NCBI RefSeq assembly: GCF_008806595.1
Contig: NZ_VZRB01000019.1
Location: 62,001-126,000, forward strand
Direction: 5' to 3'
DNA length: 64,000 nt
Origin: Streptomyces luteolifulvus
GTDB taxonomy: Bacteria > Actinomycetota > Actinomycetes > Streptomycetales > Streptomycetaceae
Of the stretch, positions 8,654 through 20,591 are shown in pieces. Each line of letters opens with the position of its first letter. The first letter of the stretch is position 1. The translations under genes were made by a program, and so were the position numbers. Below the pieces are notes generated by a model. That model made no database searches and was not told the origin of the DNA. It saw nothing but the letters and a program-made list of their open reading frames with translations.

Positions 8654-9115
8654 TCAGACCTCCCGCTGTTCGCTGCCTGCGGGCAGGAACGTCCGGCTCA
8701 TCCGCTGCGCGGTGGCGCGCGCCGCGTCCGGTTCCCTGGCGTAGAGCGCACTCGCGGCCAGGTTCTTGCACTGCTCCGAGGTGAGACGGGCAAGTGCACC
8801 ACGGACCGCGGCGACGGCCGGGGCGGCCATGGAGAGGCTGCTTGCACCCAGCCCGGCAAGGACGGGGGCAAGCAATGGGTCGGCGGCCACGTCACCGCAT
8901 GCGTCGGCGCTTGCCCTTCCGCCGTCCGCAAGGGTGGACAGCTGCGCGGTCACTTCGGCCAGGGCCGGTCGTATCCGCTGGACTTCGTGGGCGGGGTTCT
9001 CCCCCGGCGCTTGTTCGGGATCGGGGATGACCGGCGGCGTCATGCGGGCCAGGGGTGCACACGGCAGCCCGGGGCTGACGCCGTAGCCGGTCATCGTGGT
9101 GGGGGTGGGGCTCAC
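8654..9115 (-). CDS. ptsI: internally deleted PTS enzyme I (mini-EI)
   Basis: 153 residues from a GTG start overlapping the HPr stop. The first 50 residues resemble the EI N-terminus (GYGVSPGLPCAPLARM). The last 80 resemble the EI C-terminus: DACGDVAADPLLAPVLAGLG with the conserved Cys region, then SSLSMAAPAV. Normal EI is about 550 residues; roughly 400 are missing, including the phosphorylated-His domain and most of the PEP-binding barrel. It cannot act as a normal EI. The frame across the junction is clean and the gene keeps its coupled place in the operon, so either a selected small protein or a deletion remnant is possible. Confidence 0.75.
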   Translation of the reverse strand: MSPTPTTMTGYGVSPGLPCAPLARMTPPVIPDPEQAPGENPAHEVQRIRPALAEVTAQLSTLADGGRASADACGDVAADPLLAPVLAGLGASSLSMAAPAVAAVRGALARLTSEQCKNLAASALYAREPDAARATAQRMSRTFLPAGSEQREV

Positions 9116-9378
9116 GCGTCGAGTTCCTTGCTCAGCAAGTCGGCCAGTTCGTCCAGGACGGCCTCGGCTTGTTCGCCTTCTGCCGCCAGGGTGACCTGGT
9201 CGCCGTAGCCGGCGGCGAGCGTCATGACGCCGAGGACGCTGTCGGCGGCCACTGGGTGCTTGCCCGCGGTGGCGATCGCGACCGGCAGGGGCGCTCGGGA
9301 GGCGGCCTGGACAAAGGTGGCGGCGGGCCTGGCGTGCAGGCCGCTGCGAAAGCCGGTGGAGACGACGCGCTGCGCCAT
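9112..9378 (-). CDS. ptsH: HPr phosphocarrier protein
   Basis: 88 residues, the normal HPr length. The active-site His is in GLHARPAATF (His15-type) and the conserved Ser region reads AADSVLGVMTLA (Ser46-type). HPr takes phosphate from EI and passes it to EIIA. The start is ATG behind AAGGATT. It lies between EIIC and the truncated EI in one minus-strand operon. Because the neighbouring EI is disabled, it would need a housekeeping EI from elsewhere. Streptomyces usually has one general HPr, so this looks like a pathway-specific paralogue. Confidence 0.92.
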   Translation of the reverse strand: MAQRVVSTGFRSGLHARPAATFVQAASRAPLPVAIATAGKHPVAADSVLGVMTLAAGYGDQVTLAAEGEQAEAVLDELADLLSKELDA

Positions 9379-9425
9379 GAACGGGAATCCTTAATCGAAG
9401 GGGACGGGGGCCATTGCGCAGTCGG

Positions 9426-10670
9426 TCACGCCGCGGGCTGGGGCCGGAGGTCAGAATCGGTTTCCGGGTTGTCCTGGTTGTCGTCCTCGCGGCCGGGGGT
9501 GCGCAGGTTGAAGCGGCGGATGACGAAACGGAACAGCACGTAGTAGAGGACGGCGTAGCCCAGGCCGATGGGGATCAGCAGGAGCGGGTCGGTGGCCTTG
9601 CCCCAGTTGAGGACGTAGTCGATGAGGCCGGAGGAGAAGGTGAACCCGTGGTGGATGTCGAGGGCGTTGACCAGCGCGAGCGACGTTCCCGTCAGCACGG
9701 CGTGGACCAGGTACAGGGGCCAGGCGACGAAGAAGAAGGCGAACTCGATCGGCTCGGTGATACCGGTGAGGAAGCTGGTGAGTGCGGCCGAGAGCATGAT
9801 CCCGCCGACGGCCTTGCGGTGCTCGGGCCGGGCCTCGCGCCAGATGGCCAGGGCGGCAGCGGGAAGGGCGAACATCATGATCGGGAAGAACCCGGTCATG
9901 AAGATGCCTGCCTCGGGATCGCCGGCGAAGAACCGGTTCAGATCCCCGTGCTTGCCCTCGTAGTCGCCGAGGATGAACCACACGACGGAGTTGAGGATGT
10001 GGTGCAGGCCGAACGGGATGAGCAGCTTGTTCGCCGTTCCGTAGATGCCGCCGCCGACGATGCTGTTCTCGTCGACGGCCTCGCCGACAGCGGTGAGGCC
10101 GTTGTTGAACAGCGGATACACCAGGCTCATCAGGACCCCGACCACCAGTGCGGTGAAGGCGGTCAGGATGGGCACGAGCCGGCGGCCGCTGAAGAAGCCG
10201 AGATAGGGCGGTAGCGCGGTGCGGTAGAAGCGCTGCCAGAGCATCGCGGCCAGCAGACCGATGACGATGCCGCCGAGGACTCCGAAGTTGACGACGGCCT
10301 GCTCGCCCGCGAGGTCCTTCTTCCCCTCCAGGACGACCGGGGACATCGCGGTGAAGACGCCGTCGAGGACGAGGTAGCCGACCACCGCGGCCAGTGCTGT
10401 GGAGCCGTCCGCCTTCTTGGCGAACCCGATCGCGATGCCGACCGCGAAGATCAGCGGCAGGTGCGTGAACAGGGCTCCGCCGGCGGCGGAGATCACGTGG
10501 GCGGTGTCCTTCAGGGCGGAGAACCGGCCCAGGACGTCGTCCTGCCCCAGCCGGAGCAGCAGACCCGCGGCGGGCAGCGTGGCGATCGGCAGCATCAGGC
10601 TGCGGCCGAGTTTCTGCAGGCCGGCCAGGCCCGGACGGCGGCCTGCGGATGTGGACGTGTCGGTGCTCAT
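9426..10670 (-). CDS. PTS enzyme IIC, N-acetylglucosamine/glucose class
   Basis: 414 residues with about ten membrane helices. The family motif GITEPIEFAFFF is present, as are the His-containing IPFGLHHILNSVVW and the sugar-site region LDIHHGFTFSSG. The length and the lack of an attached IIB domain match the NagE2-type permease of Streptomyces, which works with separate EIIB and EIIA proteins; those are encoded at 26.8-27.5 kb here. It transports sugar with phosphorylation across the membrane. First gene of the minus-strand operon EIIC-HPr-miniEI-NagB-ROK; operator-like site 3 is about 92 bases upstream. The exact sugar is not certain, but the NagB and ROK neighbours suggest an aminosugar. 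Confidence 0.92.
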   Translation of the reverse strand: MSTDTSTSAGRRPGLAGLQKLGRSLMLPIATLPAAGLLLRLGQDDVLGRFSALKDTAHVISAAGGALFTHLPLIFAVGIAIGFAKKADGSTALAAVVGYLVLDGVFTAMSPVVLEGKKDLAGEQAVVNFGVLGGIVIGLLAAMLWQRFYRTALPPYLGFFSGRRLVPILTAFTALVVGVLMSLVYPLFNNGLTAVGEAVDENSIVGGGIYGTANKLLIPFGLHHILNSVVWFILGDYEGKHGDLNRFFAGDPEAGIFMTGFFPIMMFALPAAALAIWREARPEHRKAVGGIMLSAALTSFLTGITEPIEFAFFFVAWPLYLVHAVLTGTSLALVNALDIHHGFTFSSGLIDYVLNWGKATDPLLLIPIGLGYAVLYYVLFRFVIRRFNLRTPGREDDNQDNPETDSDLRPQPAA

Positions 10671-10761
10671 GACGAACCTCGAAGGTGAGCGGAGGATGGG
10701 AGGCGCGGAGAGCCGGGCAGGAATGCAGCAGCGCGCGGGCTACTGATAAGCCGAACCCAGT

Positions 10762-10783
10762 TGGTATTGTCTGGTCATGACCA
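10762..10783 (+). promoter_or_regulatory. operator-like site 3 between EIIC and the GntR gene
   Basis: Plus strand TGGT-N6-TGGT-N4-ACCA with the palindrome TGGTCATGACCA at its right end. It lies 92 bases upstream of EIIC (minus strand) and could control the EIIC operon. The inner 12 bases are the same as in sites 1 and 6. Confidence 0.7.
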
Positions 10784-10919
10784 GTTGCCCCACAGGATGG
10801 CCCTGGGGGAAGGGCATGTCAATGCCCTGGGGCGGCAGAAGTCCAGTCCGGCGCGACGCGCGCATCCTCCACCCCTGGCGGGCACGGGCAACGCCGCTGC
10901 GGAACAGCGAGCACATGCA

Positions 10920-10941
10920 TGCTGCATACTGGTAGTAACCA
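10920..10941 (+). promoter_or_regulatory. weaker operator-like site 4 upstream of the GntR gene
   Basis: Contains TGGTAGTAACCA (10930-10941), a good TGGT-N4-ACCA core. The third half-site, 10 bases to the left, is TGCT instead of TGGT. It ends 45 bases before the GntR start, a place suited to autoregulation. Confidence 0.5.
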
Positions 10942-10986
10942 TCCAGGGGGCGTGACGGAGCCTCCGGAATCGAAAGTGGGGTCGCA

Positions 10987-11715
10987 GTGACTGCACAGCA
11001 GATCGCCGGCAAGGGCATGCTGCCCAAACACGCGCAGCTGCGCGCGATCCTCGTCGACATGTGCACCAACCAGCTCTCCCCCGGCGATGCACTGCCCAGC
11101 GAGCGGAAGTTGTGCATCGACCACGGGGTCAGCCGGGTGACGGTGCGCGAAGCCCTGGGCCAGCTGGTGGCGGAGGGCCTGGCCGTGAGGGTGCACGGGC
11201 GCGGCACCTTCGTCGCCGAACGCACCCACCGCTCAGAACTGGGCCTGGCCTCCTTCCACGAGGACATGCGTCGGCTTGGGCTGGAGCCGGGCACCGTGGT
11301 CCTCTCCATCAACCAGGAGCCCCCCACGCCGGCCACCGCCCAAGCCCTGCGGATGACCGAGGAACAGCAGGCCTGGCACGTCCGCCGCCTCCGGCTGGCC
11401 GACAGGACGCCCATCTGCGTCGAGGACGCCTGGTACGACGCGCAGCTCCTGCCCGATCTGGACTCGGTCGATTTCACTGCCTCCGTCTACGACACCCTCG
11501 ACTCCCGCTTCGGACTCCCCGTCGACCGAGCGGAACAGACCGTCGGAGCCGGCCCTGCCTCCACGGAGACAGCCGCACTGCTGGGCATCCCCAAGGGAAC
11601 TGCCGTCATGACCTTCGACCGCATCGCCTTCAGCGGCGAGCAGCCCGTCGAGCACGCATACTCCTGGTTCCGCGCCGACCGCTACCAGCTGCACATGACC
11701 CTCTCCGATCACTGA
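10987..11715 (+). CDS. GntR/HutC-family regulator, DasR paralogue
   Basis: 242 residues. The N-terminal winged helix (about 10-75) shows LPSERKLCIDHGVSRVTVRE and GLAVRVHGRGTFVAE, the GntR DNA-binding pattern. The C-terminal UTRA effector domain includes LASFHEDMRRLGLEPG, LLPDLDSVDFTASVYDTL and ALLGIPKGTAVMTFDRIAF. The fold matches DasR, which responds to glucosamine-6-phosphate-type ligands, but sequence differences show a paralogue. The start is GTG behind GTGGGG. It is divergent from the EIIC operon and has operator-like sites on both sides of its promoter. I infer that it binds the 22-bp motif spread over the window. A degraded relative lies at 26400-26600. Confidence 0.92.
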   Translation: MTAQQIAGKGMLPKHAQLRAILVDMCTNQLSPGDALPSERKLCIDHGVSRVTVREALGQLVAEGLAVRVHGRGTFVAERTHRSELGLASFHEDMRRLGLEPGTVVLSINQEPPTPATAQALRMTEEQQAWHVRRLRLADRTPICVEDAWYDAQLLPDLDSVDFTASVYDTLDSRFGLPVDRAEQTVGAGPASTETAALLGIPKGTAVMTFDRIAFSGEQPVEHAYSWFRADRYQLHMTLSDH

Positions 11716-12025
11716 CCCCGCTACGGCCCAACTGCCCCCCGACCGGACACAGGGGACGACAGGATCCCCCTCGTCACCAGCGGCTGAGCCCGTCCTACCT
11801 CCAAGCGTGGGTCTGAGCTGGTCATTCGTAAGATCGGCGGACCCAGAGGTTCTGGGTATGGCTGTGAGCCTGTCGCCGTTGGATGGCTCAAAGAACTTGG
11901 CCGCCCGGAGCCCCGCGACGACTCGACCGCTCATCGGGATACGTGACTCGATCGCTGTGCAGGCCAACGACGGCGAGGTCGTCTGCGGGACCGTGTGTGG
12001 CGAGCTGGCGGAGGTGACCGTACCC
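11716..12025. other. gap without recognisable gene
   Basis: Nothing assignable: no full gene, no operator-like site and no clear terminator. It ends at an IS110 fragment. Confidence 0.5.
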
Positions 12026-12156
12026 AGATCCGGGCCGGAGTGGACATCGGCAAGGAACACCACCACTGCGTGGTGTTCGACGAGCGGGGTGAACGCCTCC
12101 TTACCCGCCGGGTCCTCGACGACGAACCAGCGCTGCTGAAGCTGATCGCAGACGTA
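12026..12156 (+). pseudogene. IS110-family transposase N-terminal fragment
   Basis: Reads IRAGVDIGKEHHHCVVFDER, then GERLLTRRVLDDEPALLKLI, the start of an IS110-type transposase with the first catalytic Asp in VDIGKEHH. Homology stops after about 43 residues and the frame is then lost. Confidence 0.75.
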
Positions 12157-12287
12157 TGTGCTCTACTCACGCGGTCTTCCACAACGCCCTGGACATCGCC
12201 GCGCACGCACCTCACGGCCAGGGATCAAAACCACCTACTGAGCCGTGGACCGCGCCCTATCGTGCGGGTGGAGTTGAGATCTTGATC

Positions 12288-12398
12288 TCGAACCAGGCAC
12301 TGCGGCCGGCCTGGCTGGGCGTCGGTGGAGCCGTCGGATCATCAGCGTGAGGGCGGCCCAAGTGGTCAGTGATTCGCTCATCTCGGGCAGACGTTCGT
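12288..12398 (-). pseudogene. possible IS5-type transposase C-terminal fragment
   Basis: The minus strand reads EMSESLTTWAALTLMIRRLH, similar to the tail of Streptomyces IS5-group transposases (WAA..LMIRRL). Too short for certainty. The rest of 12157-12508 holds nothing I recognise. Confidence 0.35.
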
Positions 12399-12508
12399 CA
12401 TCGCGGCACGAGGGTCCGCGTGATCCACGACCACGAGCACGCTCGCACTACACCGCTCGATAACGTCCTGCCGCTCGCCAGCAGTCGTGGACCCCACTTC
12501 CCTGATGA

Positions 12509-14074
12509 TTGAGCGAGTTCAAGCGTCAGGGGAGGCGTTGGTTGAACGAGTGGCATGTGGTGCGTGTGCCGGATCCGGAACGCTGGGGGACGCTGCCGCC
12601 TGAGGGGGTCCTGGGGGTACAGGACCTGCCGGCGGCGGTCGCCTGGATCGGTCTGCGGCCGGGTGATCCGGTGTTCGTGGCGCCGGACGGCACGGTCGAC
12701 CGGGATCTGCTGGACTTCGTCCGCTCCCACGAGTTTCGGAACCTGGAGCGGGAGACGAAGCGGAACTACGCGACGGACATCCGCCCGCTGCTGACCTTTC
12801 TGTCTGCGCGGCGGGTGCCGTGGCGGAGGGCGACGCGGCAGGACCTGGCGGACTACCGGCACTGGAGGTGCCGGGCTGCGGAGAATCCCGGCCGGATCGG
12901 CGGGACGAAGTGGGACCGGGAGGCGTCCGCGTTCACCAAGCTGTTCCGATGGGCAAAGGTCTACCCGCTGCCGGTGGACGTCTCGCGGAGCGAGGACCGG
13001 GCTCCGGACTCGGTGAGCTCGCGGGTGCTGTGGCTGACGCCGCGGACCTGGGGCTTGTGGTCGGACATCGGGCTGCGCGGCCACAGCCGCGCCGGGTTTC
13101 CGGCACCCGGGTGGGAGTCACGGACGGAGCTGCGCAACACCAGCTTCGTGCAGCTGCTGCTCAGCTCCGGCCTGCGCCGGCAGGAGGGCGGCGCGCTGCT
13201 CACTTTCGAGTTGCCCAGCCGGCGCCTGCGCTTTGGCCGCTACTGCCACGGTCACGTCGCCGCGGCGCTCACCCGGGCGAAACAGAGCCGGGTCTTCTAC
13301 GCGTCCATCGACGCGGTCGGCCAGGTCGAGGCTTACGTGGAGTCGGAGCGGGCCTGGGCGGTGCAGCGCGCCCAGGCGGCGGGCCGCTACGACCGGCTCC
13401 CCATGATGCGGCTGGTCACGAAGGTGACCCGCGGGCTGAAGCCGCGGATCGAGTGGGTCGACGCCGACGGTATCGTCGGCGGACAGGAACTTGGCCGCCT
13501 GGACTGGCGCGAGCGGCAGTGGCTGTTCCTCGAAGGGCCGGACGGGCCGGAGCCTGCATGGTTGTGGCTGACTGAGCAGGGCCTGCCCATGGTCCCGGAC
13601 CGGTGGAACGGCGTGTTCAGGGCCGCGAACCTGCGGTGCGAAGAGGTCCTGCTCACCGAGGAGGAGCGGCAGATCAGCCGGGAGTTCCGGCTGGCGGAGG
13701 TCCGCGGGAAGAGCCCGCACGCCACCCCGCATGCCGCGCGGCACTCGTACGCCCTCTACATGCTGGTGGTGCTGAACCAGCTGATGGACTCCCGCTACGG
13801 GCTCACCGCCGCGGACCGGCGGGACTTCGCCCTGCTGTTCGGTGACCCGTGGTGGCTGGTGAAGACCCTCCTCGGGCACGCGGACGTGGAGATCACGAAA
13901 CGGCACTACCTCGCGCCAGTCGCGCACCTGCAGCTGGAGTCGATCCTCGCGGCCGCCGAGACCGACGACGACCAGGAGCAACAAGTCGAGGACCTGGACG
14001 GCGTGTTCGCACGGCTGGCCCGGGAGTCGGAGGGCATCCAGGACATCGACCGGCTGCTGGAGGCAGGCTCGTGA
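12509..14074 (+). CDS. tyrosine recombinase A of a three-recombinase cassette
   Basis: 521 residues. The catalytic domain has LLSSGLRRQEGG (first Arg), PHAARHSYALYM (His-x-x-Arg) and LLGHADVEITKRHYLAP (GH and nucleophilic Tyr), so the Arg-His-Arg-His-Tyr set looks complete. The N-terminal half carries a core-binding region (ERETKRNYATDIRPLLTFLS). The TTG start at 12509 is the longest choice; a later GTG is possible. The stop overlaps the next gene by GTGA. The operon of three large recombinases and one small protein recalls Tn554-type tnpABC elements. Confidence 0.85.
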   Translation: MSEFKRQGRRWLNEWHVVRVPDPERWGTLPPEGVLGVQDLPAAVAWIGLRPGDPVFVAPDGTVDRDLLDFVRSHEFRNLERETKRNYATDIRPLLTFLSARRVPWRRATRQDLADYRHWRCRAAENPGRIGGTKWDREASAFTKLFRWAKVYPLPVDVSRSEDRAPDSVSSRVLWLTPRTWGLWSDIGLRGHSRAGFPAPGWESRTELRNTSFVQLLLSSGLRRQEGGALLTFELPSRRLRFGRYCHGHVAAALTRAKQSRVFYASIDAVGQVEAYVESERAWAVQRAQAAGRYDRLPMMRLVTKVTRGLKPRIEWVDADGIVGGQELGRLDWRERQWLFLEGPDGPEPAWLWLTEQGLPMVPDRWNGVFRAANLRCEEVLLTEEERQISREFRLAEVRGKSPHATPHAARHSYALYMLVVLNQLMDSRYGLTAADRRDFALLFGDPWWLVKTLLGHADVEITKRHYLAPVAHLQLESILAAAETDDDQEQQVEDLDGVFARLARESEGIQDIDRLLEAGS

Positions 14075-15800
14075 CCGGGCGGGGACGGCGGGCCGTCCTG
14101 CCGCCGGCCGACCACCGCACCGAGCCGCTCCTGGCCCCCGACGGGCTCGTGGTGACGGTCGTCAACAACGCGGGATACACGAAGGCGTTCGACTTCGCTG
14201 AGCTGCCGGTCCCCGAGCCGATGCAGGGGTCGCTGGCGACGGTGTTCGCCGCCCGGGCGCCAGGATGGACCAGCCACGCGACCGCCCAGGGCTACTGGAT
14301 CGCGCTGAACGCGTTCGCCCGGTTCGTCGCCGAACTGGACCAGCCTCCCGAGGACCTGGGGGATCTGACCACCGCCCAGCTCAAGCGCTGGCGCGCCCGG
14401 CACATCGCCACCAACACCGGCAAGAGCGTGCTGCGGCAGATCAGGCCGTTGCTGACGGCAGATCCGCGGCTGGCCAGCGGGCCGGTCGCGGAGGAACTGG
14501 CCCGGCGCATCCCCAGCCCGAGGCCGGTCGAGAAGTCCTATGACAAGCAGGAACGGGAGCGGGTGGTGCTGGCCGCACAGCGGCAGTTCCGGTCCGCGCT
14601 GCTGCGGATCCGGGAGAACACACGCCTGCTGGAGAGCTGGCGCGCCGGCGAGCTGGTGGAGGGCAGCCGGGAATGGCGGATCGGCCGGATCCTCGATCAC
14701 CTCGCGCGCACCGGCGAAGTGCCCACCACGATCACCTCGGGCGGACATCACTGCGTGAAGAACCGCGTGCTGCTGGGAGGCAGCGGAGCGGAGTCCACAT
14801 GGGGCCGGTTGTTCTTGTCGCGCTCGGAGCTCACGGCACTGGCGGTGCTGCTGACCGACCGGTTCGGGTGGAATCTCTCCGTCTACGACTGCCTGCCGGC
14901 ACCGACCCGGGCGCCGTCGGTCGGCGAGACAGCCTCGGTGACCTACCAGCTGCAGATCGAAAAGCGCCGCAAGGGCCGCGGCCACTGGTTCTCCACGGAG
15001 AACATCACCGACTCCGGGGCCGACTCCGCCGGGCGGCTGATCACCCAGGCGCTGGAGGCCACCGCTCACGGCCGTGCACTGGCCGCACGCCTCGATCCAG
15101 GCATACGGCTGCTGATGGTCGCGCGGATGCACTACCCCACGCGCCGGCACCAGCACACGGAGCGGCCCCGGCCGGTGGGCCCGCTGGCCTTCGGTGTCGG
15201 CCATGGCGATGCGCAGTGGTGGGCGCAACGGCACGGGCTGGGCGGAGCTCCGTTCCGGCGTACCCGACGGACGACCGTGACGCGCGAGGGCCGCCCCCTT
15301 CAACACTCCCCAGGCACGCATCAAAGCGTCTACATGCTCCCCGACGAGCAGGTGCAACGCGCCTCACAGAGCGTCTTCGAGGCCGGCGCCAGCGAGGCCC
15401 TCGCCCAGGCACGGGCCGTGGTGTTCGCCGGCCACGTCGTGGGCGCGCCGGATCCTGCCCACCAGCAGACGGTGACCGGGGACTGCGCGGACGAGACGTC
15501 CAGCCCCTGGCCTGGCCCGGAGGGCGGCTGCACCGCAGACTTTCTGCTCTGCCTGGCCTGCCCCAACGCCCGTGTCCACCCTGGGCATCATCCCCGGCTC
15601 GCCCACCTGCACCAGGTCCTGCAGAGCCTGCGATCCCCTCTGCCCGATGGCGCGTGGCAGCAACGATGGGGCGAGCACGCACTGCGGCTCGATGACCTGC
15701 GCGACAAGGTCGGGCCCACGGCCTGGACAGCGGCCCTGGCCCGGGTGGACGACGCTGACCGCACTCTGATCCACCTCCTGGTGAAGGGAGAACTCACCCC

Positions 15801-15804
<4 letters not shown>
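14071..15804 (+). CDS. recombinase B of the three-recombinase cassette
   Basis: 577 residues from GTG 14071, overlapping both neighbours by GTGA. The N-terminal part (TSHATAQGYWIALNAFARFV, AQLKRWRARHIATNTGKSVL) resembles the SAM-like DNA-binding domain of tyrosine recombinases. The C-terminal part is hard to match: I do not see a clear His-x-x-Arg or Gly-His motif. It has a Cys/His group CTADFLLCLACPNARVHPGH that could bind zinc. Its place between two clear recombinases suggests it acts with them. It may be a degenerate family member with a structural or DNA-binding role; this is inference. Confidence 0.75.
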
Positions 15805-18340
<2,536 letters not shown>

Positions 18341-18691
18341 CGCGTGCGGCGGTTTGGGCACGCGAGAGCGGCCGCGGGCGCACCATGACACCGGGCCCGA
18401 CGTCACCACCCCGGTTAGAGCGAGCCTTCGATCCCCGATCCAGGAATCGCTTCGGTCCAGCGGCGCCGGGCTTCGCAGCGCATGGCCGGGAGCCTGTCCA
18501 GAGGACTGTGGCTGTGCGACGATGGCCGGACAAGAGATTGACCGGTGTCCTGCCGCCGCGGTTGCGGGGGGCCGGTTCACGGGTTCCGGAAATCGCCCCT
18601 TTCACGGGCATCCTGTCCCGCCATCGCCGCCGGGACGCCCTTGCGGGCGCGGCCTTGGGCTCATGACCCCCTTAACGAGGGGGCGCTCACC
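18341..18691. other. gap after the recombinase cassette
   Basis: No gene recognised. The right end of the recombinase element should be in or near this stretch, but I could not define terminal repeats or a target-site duplication by eye. Confidence 0.4.
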
Positions 18692-19030
18692 TTGCTCATC
18701 ACGACCACGATCGATGACGGCGCGGCTGTCATCAGCCCGCGCGGAGAGATCGACTTCGACGCCCTGCCTGGCCTGCTCGCCGCCGCCCGAGAGCTGCCGC
18801 AGTCCGTCACCCAGGTGACCTGGGATCTGCGTCAGGCCCTGTTCATGGACATCGCCGGCCTCCACCTGCTCATCCAGCAGCGGCTGGCATGCCTGGACAC
18901 GGACCGGACACTGACCGTCACCGGGCTGAGCCAGCAGCCGCTGAGGCTGATACGACTGGCTCAGCAACTCTTCCCCGCCGGGGACTGGGGCGACTTCCTT
19001 CCCGGCGGCCTATGGGCGACTGCCGCCTGA
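18692..19030 (+). CDS. STAS-domain (anti-anti-sigma-like) protein
   Basis: 112 residues from TTG 18692 behind a strong GAGGGGG. STAS pattern: VISPRGEIDFDALPGLLAAA, then QALFMDIAGLHLLIQQ. In SpoIIAA/RsbV the motif is D-S-S/T-G with the phosphorylated Ser; here it is D-I-A-G, so the usual switch Ser is missing. This suggests a constitutively binding antagonist or a different partner. It faces the SpoIIE-type phosphatase gene that converges on it. Confidence 0.82.
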   Translation: MLITTTIDDGAAVISPRGEIDFDALPGLLAAARELPQSVTQVTWDLRQALFMDIAGLHLLIQQRLACLDTDRTLTVTGLSQQPLRLIRLAQQLFPAGDWGDFLPGGLWATAA

Positions 19031-19178
19031 TGATGGCCAGTTGCCGGGTCCGGCTCGGTCCTCCCGGTTGGGCAGACGCCGTCGCGGTGAGGGGTGGGAG
19101 AAAAGGGCCCGGAGCCTCAACAAGCGACTGTTTCCCGAACCTGGTGTCGGCGTACGCCTCGTCGGTGGCCGTGTCGGT

Positions 19179-20417
19179 TCAATCCATGGTGGCGAGGTGG
19201 TCGGCGGCGCCGCCGCGCCACTCGGTCAGGAAGAGCGTTGCGTCGTCGCTGGTACTCCCCCCGCGTTGCTGTTTCAGGCTGTGGGACAAGGAGCGCACCG
19301 TCGCTCGCACTCCTTCTCCCGCCTGCTCCGTGCGGTTGACGCAGTCGATGAGTTGTTCCTCGCCGAACTGCTCGCCGCCGGCCTCGTGTTCCTCGATCAC
19401 CCCGTCGGTGAAGCACAGCACACGGTCGCCGCGCTGCAGCGTCAGCTCGCTGATCTGGGGTTGTTCGCCGCCGAAGCCGACCGGCAGGGTGGTGGGGCCG
19501 TGAAGTTGCCGGATGACCTCGCGGTTGCGGATCAGCAGCGGTGCGGGATGGCCTGCGTTGACCCACTGCAGATGACCGGTGGTGATGTTCAGGTGCATCA
19601 TCTGCGCGGTGACGAAGTGGTCGGGCCCGAACTGCTCGGCGATGGCCCGGTCCATGAACGCGTAGATCTCGGCCAGGCCGATGCTGGCGCGTCGGGCGTG
19701 CCGGTAGGCACCGATGGCGACGGTCGCCATCGTGGCGGCGTCCAGGCCGTGGCCCATCGCGTCGATCATGGCGAGGTGCAGGATGTCGCCGTTGAGCGCG
19801 TAGTCGAAGCTGTCCCCGGCGACGTTGTAGGCAGGCTCGAGGATGCCGGCCACCGCGACCTGCGGTACGGCCATCGCCAGCGGCGGCATCAGGGACCACT
19901 GGATCTCCGCGGCCACGCTCATCGGTTCCAGGCGGCGGGCGAGGAAGAACTGGTCGGTGTAGCTGTGCTTGGTGACCAGCATGTCGGCAACGAGGCCGGC
20001 GAGCCTGCGCAGAAGACGCCGGTCGTTGTCATCGACGGCGTCCAGGGTGAGCGCCATCACCCCCACCTGGTCGCTGCCGTCCAGCAACGGCAGGTACATC
20101 CGGACTCCCTCGGCCTGCGGCACCTCGACCGGGGTCGCACGCAGGAAGGCGGTGCCCGCGTGGGAGTCATCGATCGGCTCGGGCTCGCCGACGACCAGCC
20201 GCGTGCCGGGCAGGGGCACCAGCTGCTGCTGCCCGTAGTCCTGCAAGAGGATGGAGACGTCCCGGCCACCGACCCGGCTCATCTCCTCCGCGATCAGCGG
20301 GGCGATCAGCTGCGGCGGCATCTCATGTGCCCGGTCGAGCAGTACGCCCAACAGCCGTTCACCGAAGCCTTCCGACCGGTCCACCGCGCTGTTGTCAGGC
20401 CGTTCACCGTCCGCCAT
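19179..20417 (-). CDS. SpoIIE/RsbU-type PP2C phosphatase with sensor domain
   Basis: 412 residues from ATG 20417. A GAF-like sensor region (about 55-170) is followed by a SpoIIE PP2C domain. Visible metal-binding motifs are VAGDSFDYALNGD, MIDAMGHGLDAATM, VNAGHPAPLLI, LCFTDGVIEEH and TSDDATLFL. Family role: dephosphorylation of STAS antagonists to release sigma factors. A STAS gene converges on it and an RsbW-like ATPase gene lies at 5.2 kb. A C-terminal copy of this gene persists as debris at 22701-23040. Confidence 0.88.
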   Translation of the reverse strand: MADGERPDNSAVDRSEGFGERLLGVLLDRAHEMPPQLIAPLIAEEMSRVGGRDVSILLQDYGQQQLVPLPGTRLVVGEPEPIDDSHAGTAFLRATPVEVPQAEGVRMYLPLLDGSDQVGVMALTLDAVDDNDRRLLRRLAGLVADMLVTKHSYTDQFFLARRLEPMSVAAEIQWSLMPPLAMAVPQVAVAGILEPAYNVAGDSFDYALNGDILHLAMIDAMGHGLDAATMATVAIGAYRHARRASIGLAEIYAFMDRAIAEQFGPDHFVTAQMMHLNITTGHLQWVNAGHPAPLLIRNREVIRQLHGPTTLPVGFGGEQPQISELTLQRGDRVLCFTDGVIEEHEAGGEQFGEEQLIDCVNRTEQAGEGVRATVRSLSHSLKQQRGGSTSDDATLFLTEWRGGAADHLATMD

Positions 20418-20591
20418 ACCCGCGTCGTCCTTGTCTGCCTCCAGTGGTTTCACCGGGCACGGTGGACGCCCGTCTCGATGACCCCGCGGACCCGCTCGAA
20501 GACCCACTGACGCGATCTGTACACACGGACTCCTGACACGACCGTGGTCAACCCGCACAGCCTGCCCCGGCCAACCAGCCCTACGAGCCCA

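Noticed and set aside
10987-11715. Regulator taken as DasR itself
   Set aside because: Same fold and family, but the DNA-binding and effector sequences differ from DasR as I know it, and the dasABC transport genes are not next to it.
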